IMG/VR virus record: IMGVR_UViG_3300010413_000173
Span: 1-23,615 of that record
Reading direction: 5' to 3' (one strand)
From: a virus
DNA length: 23,615 nt
Both the position numbers and the translations under genes were made by a program. The notes under the pieces were generated by a model, which did no database searches, was not told the DNA's origin, and worked only from the letters and a program-made list of their open reading frames with translations. Positions within the stretch are counted from its first letter, which is position 1. Each line of letters begins with the position of its first letter. Below, piece after piece: positions 7,231 through 13,811 of the stretch.

Positions 7231-7617
7231 CTACGGCCTCCCCCCAACCTTCATTGCCCAATGTACCGATCCAGACGTGTAGTTGCCTGTCTTAATACCC
7301 ACACGCAAACTGCACGCTACCCCAATATCAACAGTCTCAACCGCATTAACAGAGTAGGTAGATAGATCGTACCAAGTTGTAGGAGAAGTAGCCGTAGAAA
7401 GAGATATTTGCATTTGTACAGTGGCAGTCCAAGTTCCAGACAGAACAACAAGGGACTTACCAGCTCCTAAGATTTGAACAGCTGAGCCAAACGTGTTAGA
7501 CGCCGCAATACTACCAGTTTTTGTGGAAACACTCTGGACAGAATAGTCTGTCATTTGTAAAAGCTGGTCCCAATACCTGTCGAATTGGGCGTCTTGAGTA
7601 GAAGTAGGGACGGTCAT
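7231..7617 (-). CDS. Hypothetical virion-type protein, 128 aa
   Basis: The ATG at 7617 is chosen over a TTG one codon upstream because AGGAGG lies about 7 bases before it. After a short polar helix (DAQFDRYWDQLLQMTDY) the chain is Ser/Thr/Val-rich with alternating hydrophobics, ending VHWAMKVGGRP, as expected of a small beta-sandwich virion protein. It lies between capsid-associated genes and the sugar cargo block. Structural role inferred; no named family recognised. Confidence 0.65.
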   Translation of the reverse strand: MTVPTSTQDAQFDRYWDQLLQMTDYSVQSVSTKTGSIAASNTFGSAVQILGAGKSLVVLSGTWTATVQMQISLSTATSPTTWYDLSTYSVNAVETVDIGVACSLRVGIKTGNYTSGSVHWAMKVGGRP

Positions 7618-7628
7618 CAAGGCACCTC

Positions 7629-7910
7629 CTACATCTCGTCAAAATGAGAAGGAATTACATCATCTGGCCCAAACTCAGCAATATCCCCAGGCTCGAATAT
7701 ACCGTATTTTGGTGTCCAGCAACGCACACGACAGATATACTTCTTAGACTTAGGGATTTCTGGAGGTTTAGGTTCGGCTTTGGGAGCACTAACTTCCGCA
7801 GGTTTAGGAGTAGGCTCAACCTCTTTAGTGGAACTTTTCAAAAACTCATCTTGTTTCAAAGGTTCTTTTACTGCTTTTTTGGTATCAACTTCTGTTGGAG
7901 ATTTAGCCAT
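7629..7910 (-). CDS. Small head-operon protein with Lys/Pro/Glu linker, 93 aa
   Basis: The ATG at 7910 (MAKSPTEV) follows AGGAGAACAAGAAA and lies just after a transcription terminator, so the longer frame reaching 8003 is rejected as it runs through that hairpin. Residues 1-58 form a disordered Lys/Pro/Glu/Ala linker (EPTPKPAEVSAPKAEPKPPE). The last 35 residues are compact and aromatic (YICRVRCWTPKYGIFEPGD, ending IPSHFDEM). Such a C-terminal module occurs in small phage head proteins. Function unknown. Confidence 0.7.
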   Translation of the reverse strand: MAKSPTEVDTKKAVKEPLKQDEFLKSSTKEVEPTPKPAEVSAPKAEPKPPEIPKSKKYICRVRCWTPKYGIFEPGDIAEFGPDDVIPSHFDEM

Positions 7911-7930
7911 TTTCTTGTTCTCCTGTATAT

Positions 7931-7964
7931 AAAAAAAGCCGGGGGACGCCGAGCGCCCCCCGGC
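7931..7964 (-). terminator. Rho-independent terminator after the capsid-associated gene
   Basis: On the minus strand, GCCGGGGG and CCCCCGGC pair, followed by a G-U and three more pairs closing a 3-base TCG loop, then seven Ts. It starts 10 bases after the stop at 7975. It should end or attenuate high-level capsid transcription before the minor genes. Confidence 0.9.
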
Positions 7965-7974
7965 GCGTAGAGGG

Positions 7975-8418
7975 TTATTCGTAAGTTGTAGGTAAGCCGC
8001 CAATATCTAACCACACATCCAAAGTCCCAGCAGTAAGAGGTGTGCCAGCAATAGTAGCCTTGGCACGAATGTACCGCTTAACAACCGCAGGCATGGCCTG
8101 ACTGTAAATAAGTTTACCAGCTGTCAACTTATTAGCAGTCATGCTAGTACCAGCCGCCAAATTCATATTCAGCAAATCAGAATAACTAGCAGGGCTATCG
8201 GTCCCCGCGTGTTGCAGGACCAGAGCTAGGGTTGAAAGAGATGGACTTGCACTAGACACAGCAGTCCCGACTCTAGCGTGGATGTAGACGGGCTCGCCCC
8301 TACCATAGTTGGGGTTAGCCGCGCCAAAATCGTAGCTAAATTCAGTAATTGTCGCAGCCACAGCACCCACCATAGACTTGCCGTCCATGAGTTGGGCACG
8401 ATAGTCCATAATCGCCAT
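7975..8418 (-). CDS. Bbp16-like capsid-associated (decoration) protein
   Basis: 147 residues: a short N-terminus, then FSYDFGAANPNYGRGEPVYI, alternating strands, and a C-terminal YIRAKATIAGTPLTAGTLDV. The GRGEP followed by strand-rich sequence, and the AGTxDVWL ending, match the Bbp16-like family, which sits next to the major capsid gene in Bordetella phage BPP-1 and epsilon15-like phages and acts as a capsid cement protein. GAGGTAT lies about 10 bases before the ATG; the same TACGAGGTAT leader precedes the capsid gene. Confidence 0.8.
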   Translation of the reverse strand: MAIMDYRAQLMDGKSMVGAVAATITEFSYDFGAANPNYGRGEPVYIHARVGTAVSSASPSLSTLALVLQHAGTDSPASYSDLLNMNLAAGTSMTANKLTAGKLIYSQAMPAVVKRYIRAKATIAGTPLTAGTLDVWLDIGGLPTTYE

Positions 8419-8454
8419 AGTTCAAATACCTCGTATAAATATTTTTTGGGCTTT

Positions 8455-8485
8455 ATAACAGAGCCGTAAAGAACGGCTCTGTTAT
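8455..8485 (-). other. 13-bp perfect hairpin between capsid and capsid-associated genes
   Basis: The arms ATAACAGAGCCGT and ACGGCTCTGTTAT pair perfectly around a 5-base loop. No T-run follows in the direction of transcription, so it is more likely an RNA-stabilising or processing hairpin, or a leaky terminator setting the ratio of the two virion proteins, than a full stop. It lies 22 bases after the capsid stop. Confidence 0.7.
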
Positions 8486-8506
8486 CTCGCCTCTGATTTC
8501 AGCACC

Positions 8507-9481
8507 TTATGTGAGAGCGCTTTCTGTAGTCAACAGAGCTTCAACCTTTTTCACGGGAATACCACGGAAGAACATTGTGGGACGCCCAAAGGCATCAGCA
8601 GGGCCATAATTCACATTGGTCTTATCTTTCGCTTCCTTGTCAAGCTGACCGAGCATTGTAGCGTTACCATAGATAACAGCACCAGCACCGTCAGTAGGCA
8701 TTTGACGCAGAGCATCAATAAGCTTGTTGGAAATATTGGCCGCAGTAGCAGGAATGTTGGCGATACGCTGGACACAACGGTCATCACGTACACACAGACC
8801 GGCATACTGTTTGAAGTGGGTCTGGTAAACCTTAAAATACCCACCGTTAGGAGCAGTGATTGTCTGAACACCATCGTCATTCATGGTGAAGCCGATGGTC
8901 AAGGAGTTTCTAGGATAAATCATGTGAACCTTAGAGGCTCCCCACTGCACAATCCAAAGGGAGTTCAGGGTAGAACCTGTGGCACCATAGTTGTGCACGT
9001 TGTGCACGGCGCTCACGCCCTGAGTTGTAAGATTAGCATATCGTTTGGCAAACCCATCAAACCGCTCGGGATAGCCCACAGTAGTACCGTAGACAATCTG
9101 ATTCGCTAGGGTTTGAGACATACCTTCCACAAAGGCTAAGTCTTCAGTTAATCTGAAGGCGGCCTTGTCAGGGGCAACGTCGATGAGAGCCGAGTCGACA
9201 TGGGAATAAGCTTCCAGCATACCGATGGTCTCCACGATTTGTTGCGTGGTGGATTTTTCGGGTTGCACACCTTCGTTAATCTTACGCCAAGAACCAGTAG
9301 GCAAGCTCAGCCGCTTAGAAGTTAAGTGCTGAGTTTCCCCGTTGGCCTGAATCCAAACCGCATCGTCCAAAATTGTGTTAACCTTGTTCAGTACTTCAGC
9401 AATGGCTAAGACAGCATTGTCTTTAGTACGTTTTGCAAGATCAATCAAGGTCATGCGGGTTCCTGTAAGCAAAGTAGCCAT
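8507..9481 (-). CDS. Major capsid protein (epsilon15 gp7 / BPP-1 type, HK97 fold)
   Basis: 324 residues. Recognisable family segments in order: MTLIDLAKRTKDNAVLAIAE, EVLNKVNTILDDAVW, LPTGSWRKINEGVQPEKSTT, ETIGMLEAYSHVDSALID, AFRLTEDLAFVEGMSQTLAN, WIVQWGASKVHMIYPRNS and KQYAGLCVRDDRCVQRIANI. These are the hallmarks of the GP7-type major capsid family seen in epsilon15 and BPP-1-like podoviruses. It follows the scaffold gene by about 20 bases and precedes the Bbp16-like gene, the expected order. CGAGGT lies 11-12 bases upstream of the ATG. Confidence 0.92.
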   Translation of the reverse strand: MATLLTGTRMTLIDLAKRTKDNAVLAIAEVLNKVNTILDDAVWIQANGETQHLTSKRLSLPTGSWRKINEGVQPEKSTTQQIVETIGMLEAYSHVDSALIDVAPDKAAFRLTEDLAFVEGMSQTLANQIVYGTTVGYPERFDGFAKRYANLTTQGVSAVHNVHNYGATGSTLNSLWIVQWGASKVHMIYPRNSLTIGFTMNDDGVQTITAPNGGYFKVYQTHFKQYAGLCVRDDRCVQRIANIPATAANISNKLIDALRQMPTDGAGAVIYGNATMLGQLDKEAKDKTNVNYGPADAFGRPTMFFRGIPVKKVEALLTTESALT

Positions 9482-9500
9482 AGAGAATTATACCTCGTAC

Positions 9501-10322
9501 TTATTTGTTTTTCATTGTAGGATACATAGACGTCGCCAACGCATCAGGTTGCTCAGACGCCATAGTGTCGGGGCTGAACATGCCAGTCCCAGACTGCATC
9601 TTTCCTTTAAGGATACTATCTTTAAATGGCGACTTCTCGACTAGAATCTCAATCGCCTCTTCAGGAGAAGCCAACTCACCCGGGTTCCGCTTAGAAATGA
9701 TGTCCTCGCCTGTCGGGAATTTCCCAACCGCAACAGGATGGCCCTCAATCTCTCTCACTTCAAAATAACGTTTGAAGTATTCGTGAGCTACGTCAGGCGG
9801 AAGGAGCGTTTCGTTTCGCAAGTATTCAGAACCATCAAAAGCACTCTTAATCAAGAGAGTTCTGATTTGCTCGCTTTTCTTGTCGAGGACCACACTTTTC
9901 TCAGAAAGTTGCTCCTCCCAGTCTTTGCGTTGTTTCTCCAAGTCTTGTTGGAAGGCTTCTTTCATTTGTCGCTTCACGCTTTCTACACCTTCCGTATCCA
10001 TGAGCTGTTTGTCTTCCATGTTCTGTAGCGTTTCGATAGCTCTAATCGCTGCGTCCGGGTCTTCGATACCCTCGTACCGCTGTTGGAGTTCACTCAACTG
10101 TTGTTTCAGTTCTTGGATTTCGTGTCTCCGGCTAGCACTCTCTGCATTAGCCTTGGTCTTATCGTTGTAAAGCTTGGCAACATCGAAGACAACCTCCTCC
10201 CCATCTTGATTGTACCAAACAGGAAGGTCATTATCGTTTAACGCCACACTGCCACTCTCGTCAAATTTTAGTTTTAACTTAAGTTCTTTTTCTTCTGGTT
10301 TCTTTCTGCTTTGTTCAGCCAT
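9501..10322 (-). CDS. Capsid scaffold protein
   Basis: 273 residues, highly charged, with a central coiled coil (ESASRRHEIQELKQQLSELQ onward to about residue 155) and a Gly/Ser/Pro-rich C-terminus. A beta-like N-terminal segment (LKLKFDESGSVALNDNDLP, then QDGEEVVFD) precedes the coil. Its place directly upstream of the major capsid gene, its composition and its length are typical of phage scaffolds of the BPP-1-like group. No protease motif is visible. Confidence 0.8.
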   Translation of the reverse strand: MAEQSRKKPEEKELKLKLKFDESGSVALNDNDLPVWYNQDGEEVVFDVAKLYNDKTKANAESASRRHEIQELKQQLSELQQRYEGIEDPDAAIRAIETLQNMEDKQLMDTEGVESVKRQMKEAFQQDLEKQRKDWEEQLSEKSVVLDKKSEQIRTLLIKSAFDGSEYLRNETLLPPDVAHEYFKRYFEVREIEGHPVAVGKFPTGEDIISKRNPGELASPEEAIEILVEKSPFKDSILKGKMQSGTGMFSPDTMASEQPDALATSMYPTMKNK

Positions 10323-10365
10323 GCTGGAATCTCTCCATAGTTTTTAAGGCATCACGCCCGAATGA

Positions 10366-10384
10366 AAGGACACAATCTGTCCTT
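10366..10384 (-). other. 7-bp leader hairpin before the scaffold gene
   Basis: AAGGACA and TGTCCTT pair around a 5-base loop, about 45 bases upstream of the scaffold ATG and just downstream of a promoter-like site. It would form at the 5' end of the scaffold-capsid transcript, where such hairpins often protect mRNA. Confidence 0.5.
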
Positions 10385-10399
10385 ATATTTACTAACGGT

Positions 10400-10427
10400 A
10401 ATATAAACAACGTTTCGTGGGTTGCAA
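10400..10427 (-). promoter_or_regulatory. Candidate promoter for the scaffold-capsid genes
   Basis: On the minus strand TTGCAA (10422-10427) and TATATT (10400-10405) are 16 bases apart. The site lies in the only intergenic gap over 100 bases between the metallophosphoesterase and scaffold genes, which fits an extra promoter for high capsid expression. Prediction from consensus only. Confidence 0.5.
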
Positions 10428-10454
10428 AGAAAAATCAACGTCTTCGCACCTTAG

Positions 10455-11447
10455 TTATGTGCGCACCGGATAGAATTCCTGTTTGACCCTCACTATTCTA
10501 TCTGGAGCTACAGTAATCTCAAAAATCCAAAACCCCATTATTGCCGCTATTTTACGCCCCCTCATAAAAGGAGTTTGGTGTTGAGTAGTTCCACCTTGGT
10601 AAATCAGTATCCCGCGGTAAGGTAAAAACTCAGCTTTATGATAATGGCCCAAAAGAAGAACATCTGGTTTTGTTCCAGGTGGAAGGGCGTTAACATATTG
10701 TTGTGGTTTATAACTTATAGCGTACGCCGTACCGTCTTCTGGATGTGATAACCGCACAGTAGCCTTACAGCGCCCCTCACCTATTTCGACATTAGCCTCT
10801 TGGTAACCTAAGTACATCATGTCATCGCGTTTGTCAGAAATCCACTGTCCTACATCTACCCCACCGTGCTTCCAATGACTTCTATCGTGATTCCCGCATA
10901 CAAAAAGAGTACGAATCCCGCGTCTACTCGGATATTTCTCAACAACCACATTCACTTGAGCGTCGGCTCCATGATGAGAAAGCTCGAATTCGTGACCACG
11001 ATACATCCTAATCCCATCTGTTAAATCGCCTGTATTAAAAACTATCTCTATACCTTCATCGCTGAAAACATCATACGCATATGACAACAGAGCATAGTCA
11101 GCATACAAACTCCCAAAATGAGTGTCCGATACAAGACCAAACTTGTGCTTAGTGCCTTTAATAACAAGTTTGGGTGATTGAAGATGCCGCGTAAGTTCCT
11201 CCACTTGCTTGAGTAGCCTGTCAACCTCTGGACCTAAGTCTGTAGAACAAGACTCAGCTTGAGCTTCTCCCTCTACACACTGTCCTGTTACAGCATAGAC
11301 AGCGTCTCCCCAACTGCCAAAATGTCTATTAATTGTTTTCCTAGAGGGTTTCCGAAACGGTAACCTGTCATATTCTGCGGAAGAAAGTAGTCCGTGTTGC
11401 TTAAATATACGGCTAAGAATACGACTTAGCTTGTCGCGTTTACTCAT
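10455..11447 (-). CDS. Calcineurin-like metallophosphoesterase with N-terminal helical domain
   Basis: 330 residues. The phosphoesterase signature is complete: D and H in LVSDTHFGS, GD in FNTGDLTDG, GNHD in FVCGNHDRS, a later H in LSHPEDG, and GHYH in LLLGHYHKAE. The first 95 residues are basic and helical (LSRILSRIFKQHGL, then KTINRHFGSWGDAVYAVTG), resembling a DNA-binding homeodomain-like module followed by a short coiled coil. Family members hydrolyse phosphodiesters using two metal ions; phage versions may act as nucleases or remove signal nucleotides, which sequence cannot settle. AGGAGAATTT before the ATG is a strong ribosome site. Confidence 0.88.
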   Translation of the reverse strand: MSKRDKLSRILSRIFKQHGLLSSAEYDRLPFRKPSRKTINRHFGSWGDAVYAVTGQCVEGEAQAESCSTDLGPEVDRLLKQVEELTRHLQSPKLVIKGTKHKFGLVSDTHFGSLYADYALLSYAYDVFSDEGIEIVFNTGDLTDGIRMYRGHEFELSHHGADAQVNVVVEKYPSRRGIRTLFVCGNHDRSHWKHGGVDVGQWISDKRDDMMYLGYQEANVEIGEGRCKATVRLSHPEDGTAYAISYKPQQYVNALPPGTKPDVLLLGHYHKAEFLPYRGILIYQGGTTQHQTPFMRGRKIAAIMGFWIFEITVAPDRIVRVKQEFYPVRT

Positions 11448-11455
11448 AAATTCTC

Positions 11456-12646
11456 CTATCTCACAGGACGACTATGTTTGAGGGTATGCGAGTTATACAT
11501 ATAGTTGTCAAAGCCCCCAAAACATACGTCCCAAATCGTGTCATATGCTTCCGGGTCGTACTGAAACTCAGGTATGGCATAGGTATCACCGTCTTCTAGT
11601 ACAACTCGTAACATAGAAAGGTCGCGTTTCATTTGAGCTATAGAATAAACCATTTGTTCCTCAGAAAAGCCGAAGCAGTGACGCACTTGGTGCCAGTAAT
11701 CTTGTCCGTTCCAGATTTTATAAGCACGGTACACATCGCCCGCTGTATCATCACCTTCAGAGTGTCCAGCACTACAGCCGTCATGGTTGGAGGGCAAATC
11801 GAGGTAATGGTAAACTTTGGCACACAGCAGATTAACCATTTGGTGATATATAGACCCAAACGAAATCCTATAATCCGTAAGCGGGTCAGCAAAAAGAGGG
11901 AACGCACTCGGAATTGTAGTAATTCCAGGTTGTAGTATCTGCGCCATGACAAGACCACACAAACATTCGGCATGGGCTTGGAGGGCCAGTCCGTAGATAC
12001 TCGCTGGACCGGTGGAGTAGGAGATGGGCATTACAGTCAAAAAGATAGGTAAATTCCTCTTACACGCCTCTATAAAGATCGGGACATTTGGCCCGTTGTC
12101 GTTTAGTTTTAGCGGGCTATAGAAATGTGAATGACATGTGGCTATACGTGGGTCACGTTTGTGCTCGGAGTGAACAGCCTCTATCCCCTCCATAGACCCA
12201 ACATAGACATAAATATACCCAGAGTAGTGCTTCCGCATAACGGCAATCTGCGCTACGTCTTCGCTTGGGGTATGTCTAGGCCCAACACCCCTGAACATAA
12301 AAGGTATATTGTGAGATTCCGCTACCTTCATGATGTTCTCAACGTCTGTTAAGGTGGGTAAACGAACCTCACCTTTCTCACGCACAAGAGTAGCTGTCCC
12401 ACCTCCACCAAAGGAGTGATTAGGTACTCCATAACGCGCGATGAACTCACCACGCCGCGGAGTTGTTTCCAACGCTGTTTCGACAAGTTCGGGCTCTACG
12501 CTAATACGCACCTGTCCGTCCAGTTCTACTCTGTAAGCCTTACCTGTTCGCAAAAAGATACTCTCCACCTCCGCGTTGTGGCACTTAAAGCCCGGTGATG
12601 CTAATAACAAAACAGCCTCTTCGTGAAGCTTAGAAACTAAGTCCAT
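11456..12646 (-). CDS. MttB-like (trimethylamine/betaine methyltransferase superfamily) protein
   Basis: 396 residues. Family features in order: LHEEAVLLLASPGF at the N-terminus, VEPELVETALETTP, GGGGTATLV, VRLPTLTDVENIMKVAESH, LQAHAECLCGLVMAQILQPG, and HTLKH at the very end. MttB superfamily enzymes move a methyl group from trimethylamine, glycine betaine or related quaternary amines to a corrinoid protein. Typical members are about 470-500 residues; this one stops right after HTLKHSR, lacking the usual tail. There is no internal amber codon, so it is of the non-pyrrolysine type, and no corrinoid-protein gene is nearby. AGAGGA precedes the ATG. The family assignment is by remembered pattern, not a search. 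The gene sits next to a SAM methyltransferase, and its phage role is unknown. Confidence 0.8.
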   Translation of the reverse strand: MDLVSKLHEEAVLLLASPGFKCHNAEVESIFLRTGKAYRVELDGQVRISVEPELVETALETTPRRGEFIARYGVPNHSFGGGGTATLVREKGEVRLPTLTDVENIMKVAESHNIPFMFRGVGPRHTPSEDVAQIAVMRKHYSGYIYVYVGSMEGIEAVHSEHKRDPRIATCHSHFYSPLKLNDNGPNVPIFIEACKRNLPIFLTVMPISYSTGPASIYGLALQAHAECLCGLVMAQILQPGITTIPSAFPLFADPLTDYRISFGSIYHQMVNLLCAKVYHYLDLPSNHDGCSAGHSEGDDTAGDVYRAYKIWNGQDYWHQVRHCFGFSEEQMVYSIAQMKRDLSMLRVVLEDGDTYAIPEFQYDPEAYDTIWDVCFGGFDNYMYNSHTLKHSRPVR

Positions 12647-12663
12647 ATTTCATCCTCTGTTCT

Positions 12664-13395
12664 CTAAATAAACCTATTGAACAGTCCTGTAAAGTAAAGG
12701 TATGCCAACTGTTCTGGTCCGTTTTGTAGAGACATAAACAAAAATATCCGTCCTCTCGGATTGGGTTCCCCACTTGTACCTGCTTGGAACTCTTTTCCAT
12801 ACAAGGGCAGTGAAAACAATTGTCCGGGCGGATATAGTCCTAGTTGAACATAGGGGGCAACAAACTGTATTGTTTCCCAATTCTGGTCAGTGCCGTCAAA
12901 CTCTGCCGCATTCCAACCCAAGTGCGGCTGGTCCGGAACCTCAAAATCATGTACAGCTACACCCGCACAATCGAAAACTCCCTGCTCCAGCTTGTCAACT
13001 ATAGCTGTAAGTTCCCCAACGAGAGGGTTTTCACTACTTCTGGCATGTGCGTCTAGAAAGAAAAAGGGCGACTTACCTACATCTCTCTCTCGTAAAGTAG
13101 GAAGGAATTTTGTACTTGCCATACTACGTGAATAAATGTTAGGAAAATCAACAAACTCGTCAACAGCGGTCACATCACATGTTAAAAGAGGCAACTTAGG
13201 AAAAACAGTGGCTAAAAACCGAGTAGTACCACCTTGACCTGTGCCTGTTTCAACTATACCTGTGGCTCCCATCAAGCTAATAAAAGCGACTAGCTCTCGT
13301 ACCAAGGCGTAGTCATGTAACGTATGCGCTCTGTTGCTCTGTACCTCCGAATGCAACTCTTCAACCAAATTCCAGTCAACAGGAACAATATTCAT
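12664..13395 (-). CDS. SAM-dependent methyltransferase-like protein
   Basis: 243 residues from the ATG at 13395. The SAM-binding motif I is clear (GIVETGTGQGGTTRFLA), followed by an acidic motif II position (LLTCDV) and PFFFLDAHARSSENPLVGEL, as in the methyltransferase-24 / cephalosporin-hydroxylase-like group. It probably methylates a small molecule or sugar rather than DNA, since no DPPY or PCQ motif exists. A longer frame from a TTG at 13422 would start inside a terminator-like hairpin and has no ribosome site; the chosen ATG also lacks a clear Shine-Dalgarno, so the start is uncertain. It lies directly before the MttB-like gene. Confidence 0.8.
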   Translation of the reverse strand: MNIVPVDWNLVEELHSEVQSNRAHTLHDYALVRELVAFISLMGATGIVETGTGQGGTTRFLATVFPKLPLLTCDVTAVDEFVDFPNIYSRSMASTKFLPTLRERDVGKSPFFFLDAHARSSENPLVGELTAIVDKLEQGVFDCAGVAVHDFEVPDQPHLGWNAAEFDGTDQNWETIQFVAPYVQLGLYPPGQLFSLPLYGKEFQAGTSGEPNPRGRIFLFMSLQNGPEQLAYLYFTGLFNRFI

Positions 13396-13398
13396 AGC

Positions 13399-13427
13399 AA
13401 AAAGGCTGTTGTTCTCGTACAACAGCC
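13399..13427 (-). terminator. Terminator-like hairpin before the SAM methyltransferase gene
   Basis: GGCTGTTGT and ACAACAGCC form a perfect 9-bp stem with a 6-base loop, followed on the minus strand by five Ts. It separates the zinc-protein gene from the methyltransferase gene. The T-run is short, so termination may be partial, allowing the methyltransferase block to be read at reduced level. Confidence 0.65.
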
Positions 13428-13583
13428 AAAAACGCCGGTTCGGTCTCTTAGCTCAGCATATGGACAGATACGCTTTCCCCCAAAGCATTGACCCGCGGGG
13501 AAAGGAGGAAAACCCGCAGGCAGAGGACCGCTTACCGCCAGACTCCAGGCGCGTCTGGGAAAGGAGGTGGGGGAACTGGGTCG
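13428..13583 (-). other. Structured non-coding gap between zinc-protein and methyltransferase genes
   Basis: No supported gene. On the minus strand two more hairpins can form: CCTGCGGG with CCCGCGGG (one G-U pair, 13-base loop) and GCTTT with AAAGC around GGGGG. A minus-strand frame ending in a proline-rich tail (13532-13753) runs into this stretch from the zinc-protein gene. The plus strand carries a TAGCTCAGC motif resembling a tRNA D-arm, but no full tRNA folds. Confidence 0.45.
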
Positions 13584-13799
13584 TCATTTGCCGTGACAAC
13601 ACGAGTTCTCACTTCCACAGTTACATGATGTTGTGTACTGATAGTTCGCTGTGGAGTTGGGAATCCATGTCCAACTCGGGTACCAGCACCGGTGCACAAC
13701 GGGTTTTTTCCACTCTTCCCCACACCGAGTGCAATAAACAGTATCGCAGTCACGACAATGAACTAATTGATGGTCATAACAGTGAACGTGAATATGCAT
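13584..13799 (-). CDS. Small Cys/His-rich zinc-binding protein, 71 aa
   Basis: Begins MHIHVHCYDHQLVHCRDC and continues VYCTRCGEEW; with HCRDC and CTRC this forms a plausible zinc finger, and two more CxC/CC groups lie at the C-terminus. GGAGAG, 7 bases before the ATG, overlaps the portal stop codon. A second frame on the same strand (13532-13753) overlaps its second half and has a natural-looking valine/proline-rich ending, so a frameshifted longer product cannot be excluded. Small zinc-finger proteins of this N-terminal pattern are common beside portal genes in phages of unknown mechanism. Confidence 0.6.
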   Translation of the reverse strand: MHIHVHCYDHQLVHCRDCDTVYCTRCGEEWKKPVVHRCWYPSWTWIPNSTANYQYTTSCNCGSENSCCHGK

Positions 13800-13811
13800 A
13801 ACTAGTCTCTC

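Noticed and set aside
11456-11458. Pyrrolysine at the amber stop of the MttB-like gene
   Set aside because: TAG is at the end, only a few codons before another stop, not at the internal site used in MttB, and the gene resembles the non-Pyl branch.
13395-13422. TTG start at 13422 for the SAM methyltransferase
   Set aside because: It lies within the terminator-like stem and has no Shine-Dalgarno; the ATG at 13395 is preferred although it too lacks a clear one.
13444-13535. Possible tRNA on the plus strand (GGTCTCTTAGCTCAGC start)
   Set aside because: The D-arm-like word is there, but the D-stem partner is missing, the anticodon loop cannot be made with seven bases and a U33, and there is no TTCRA T-loop.
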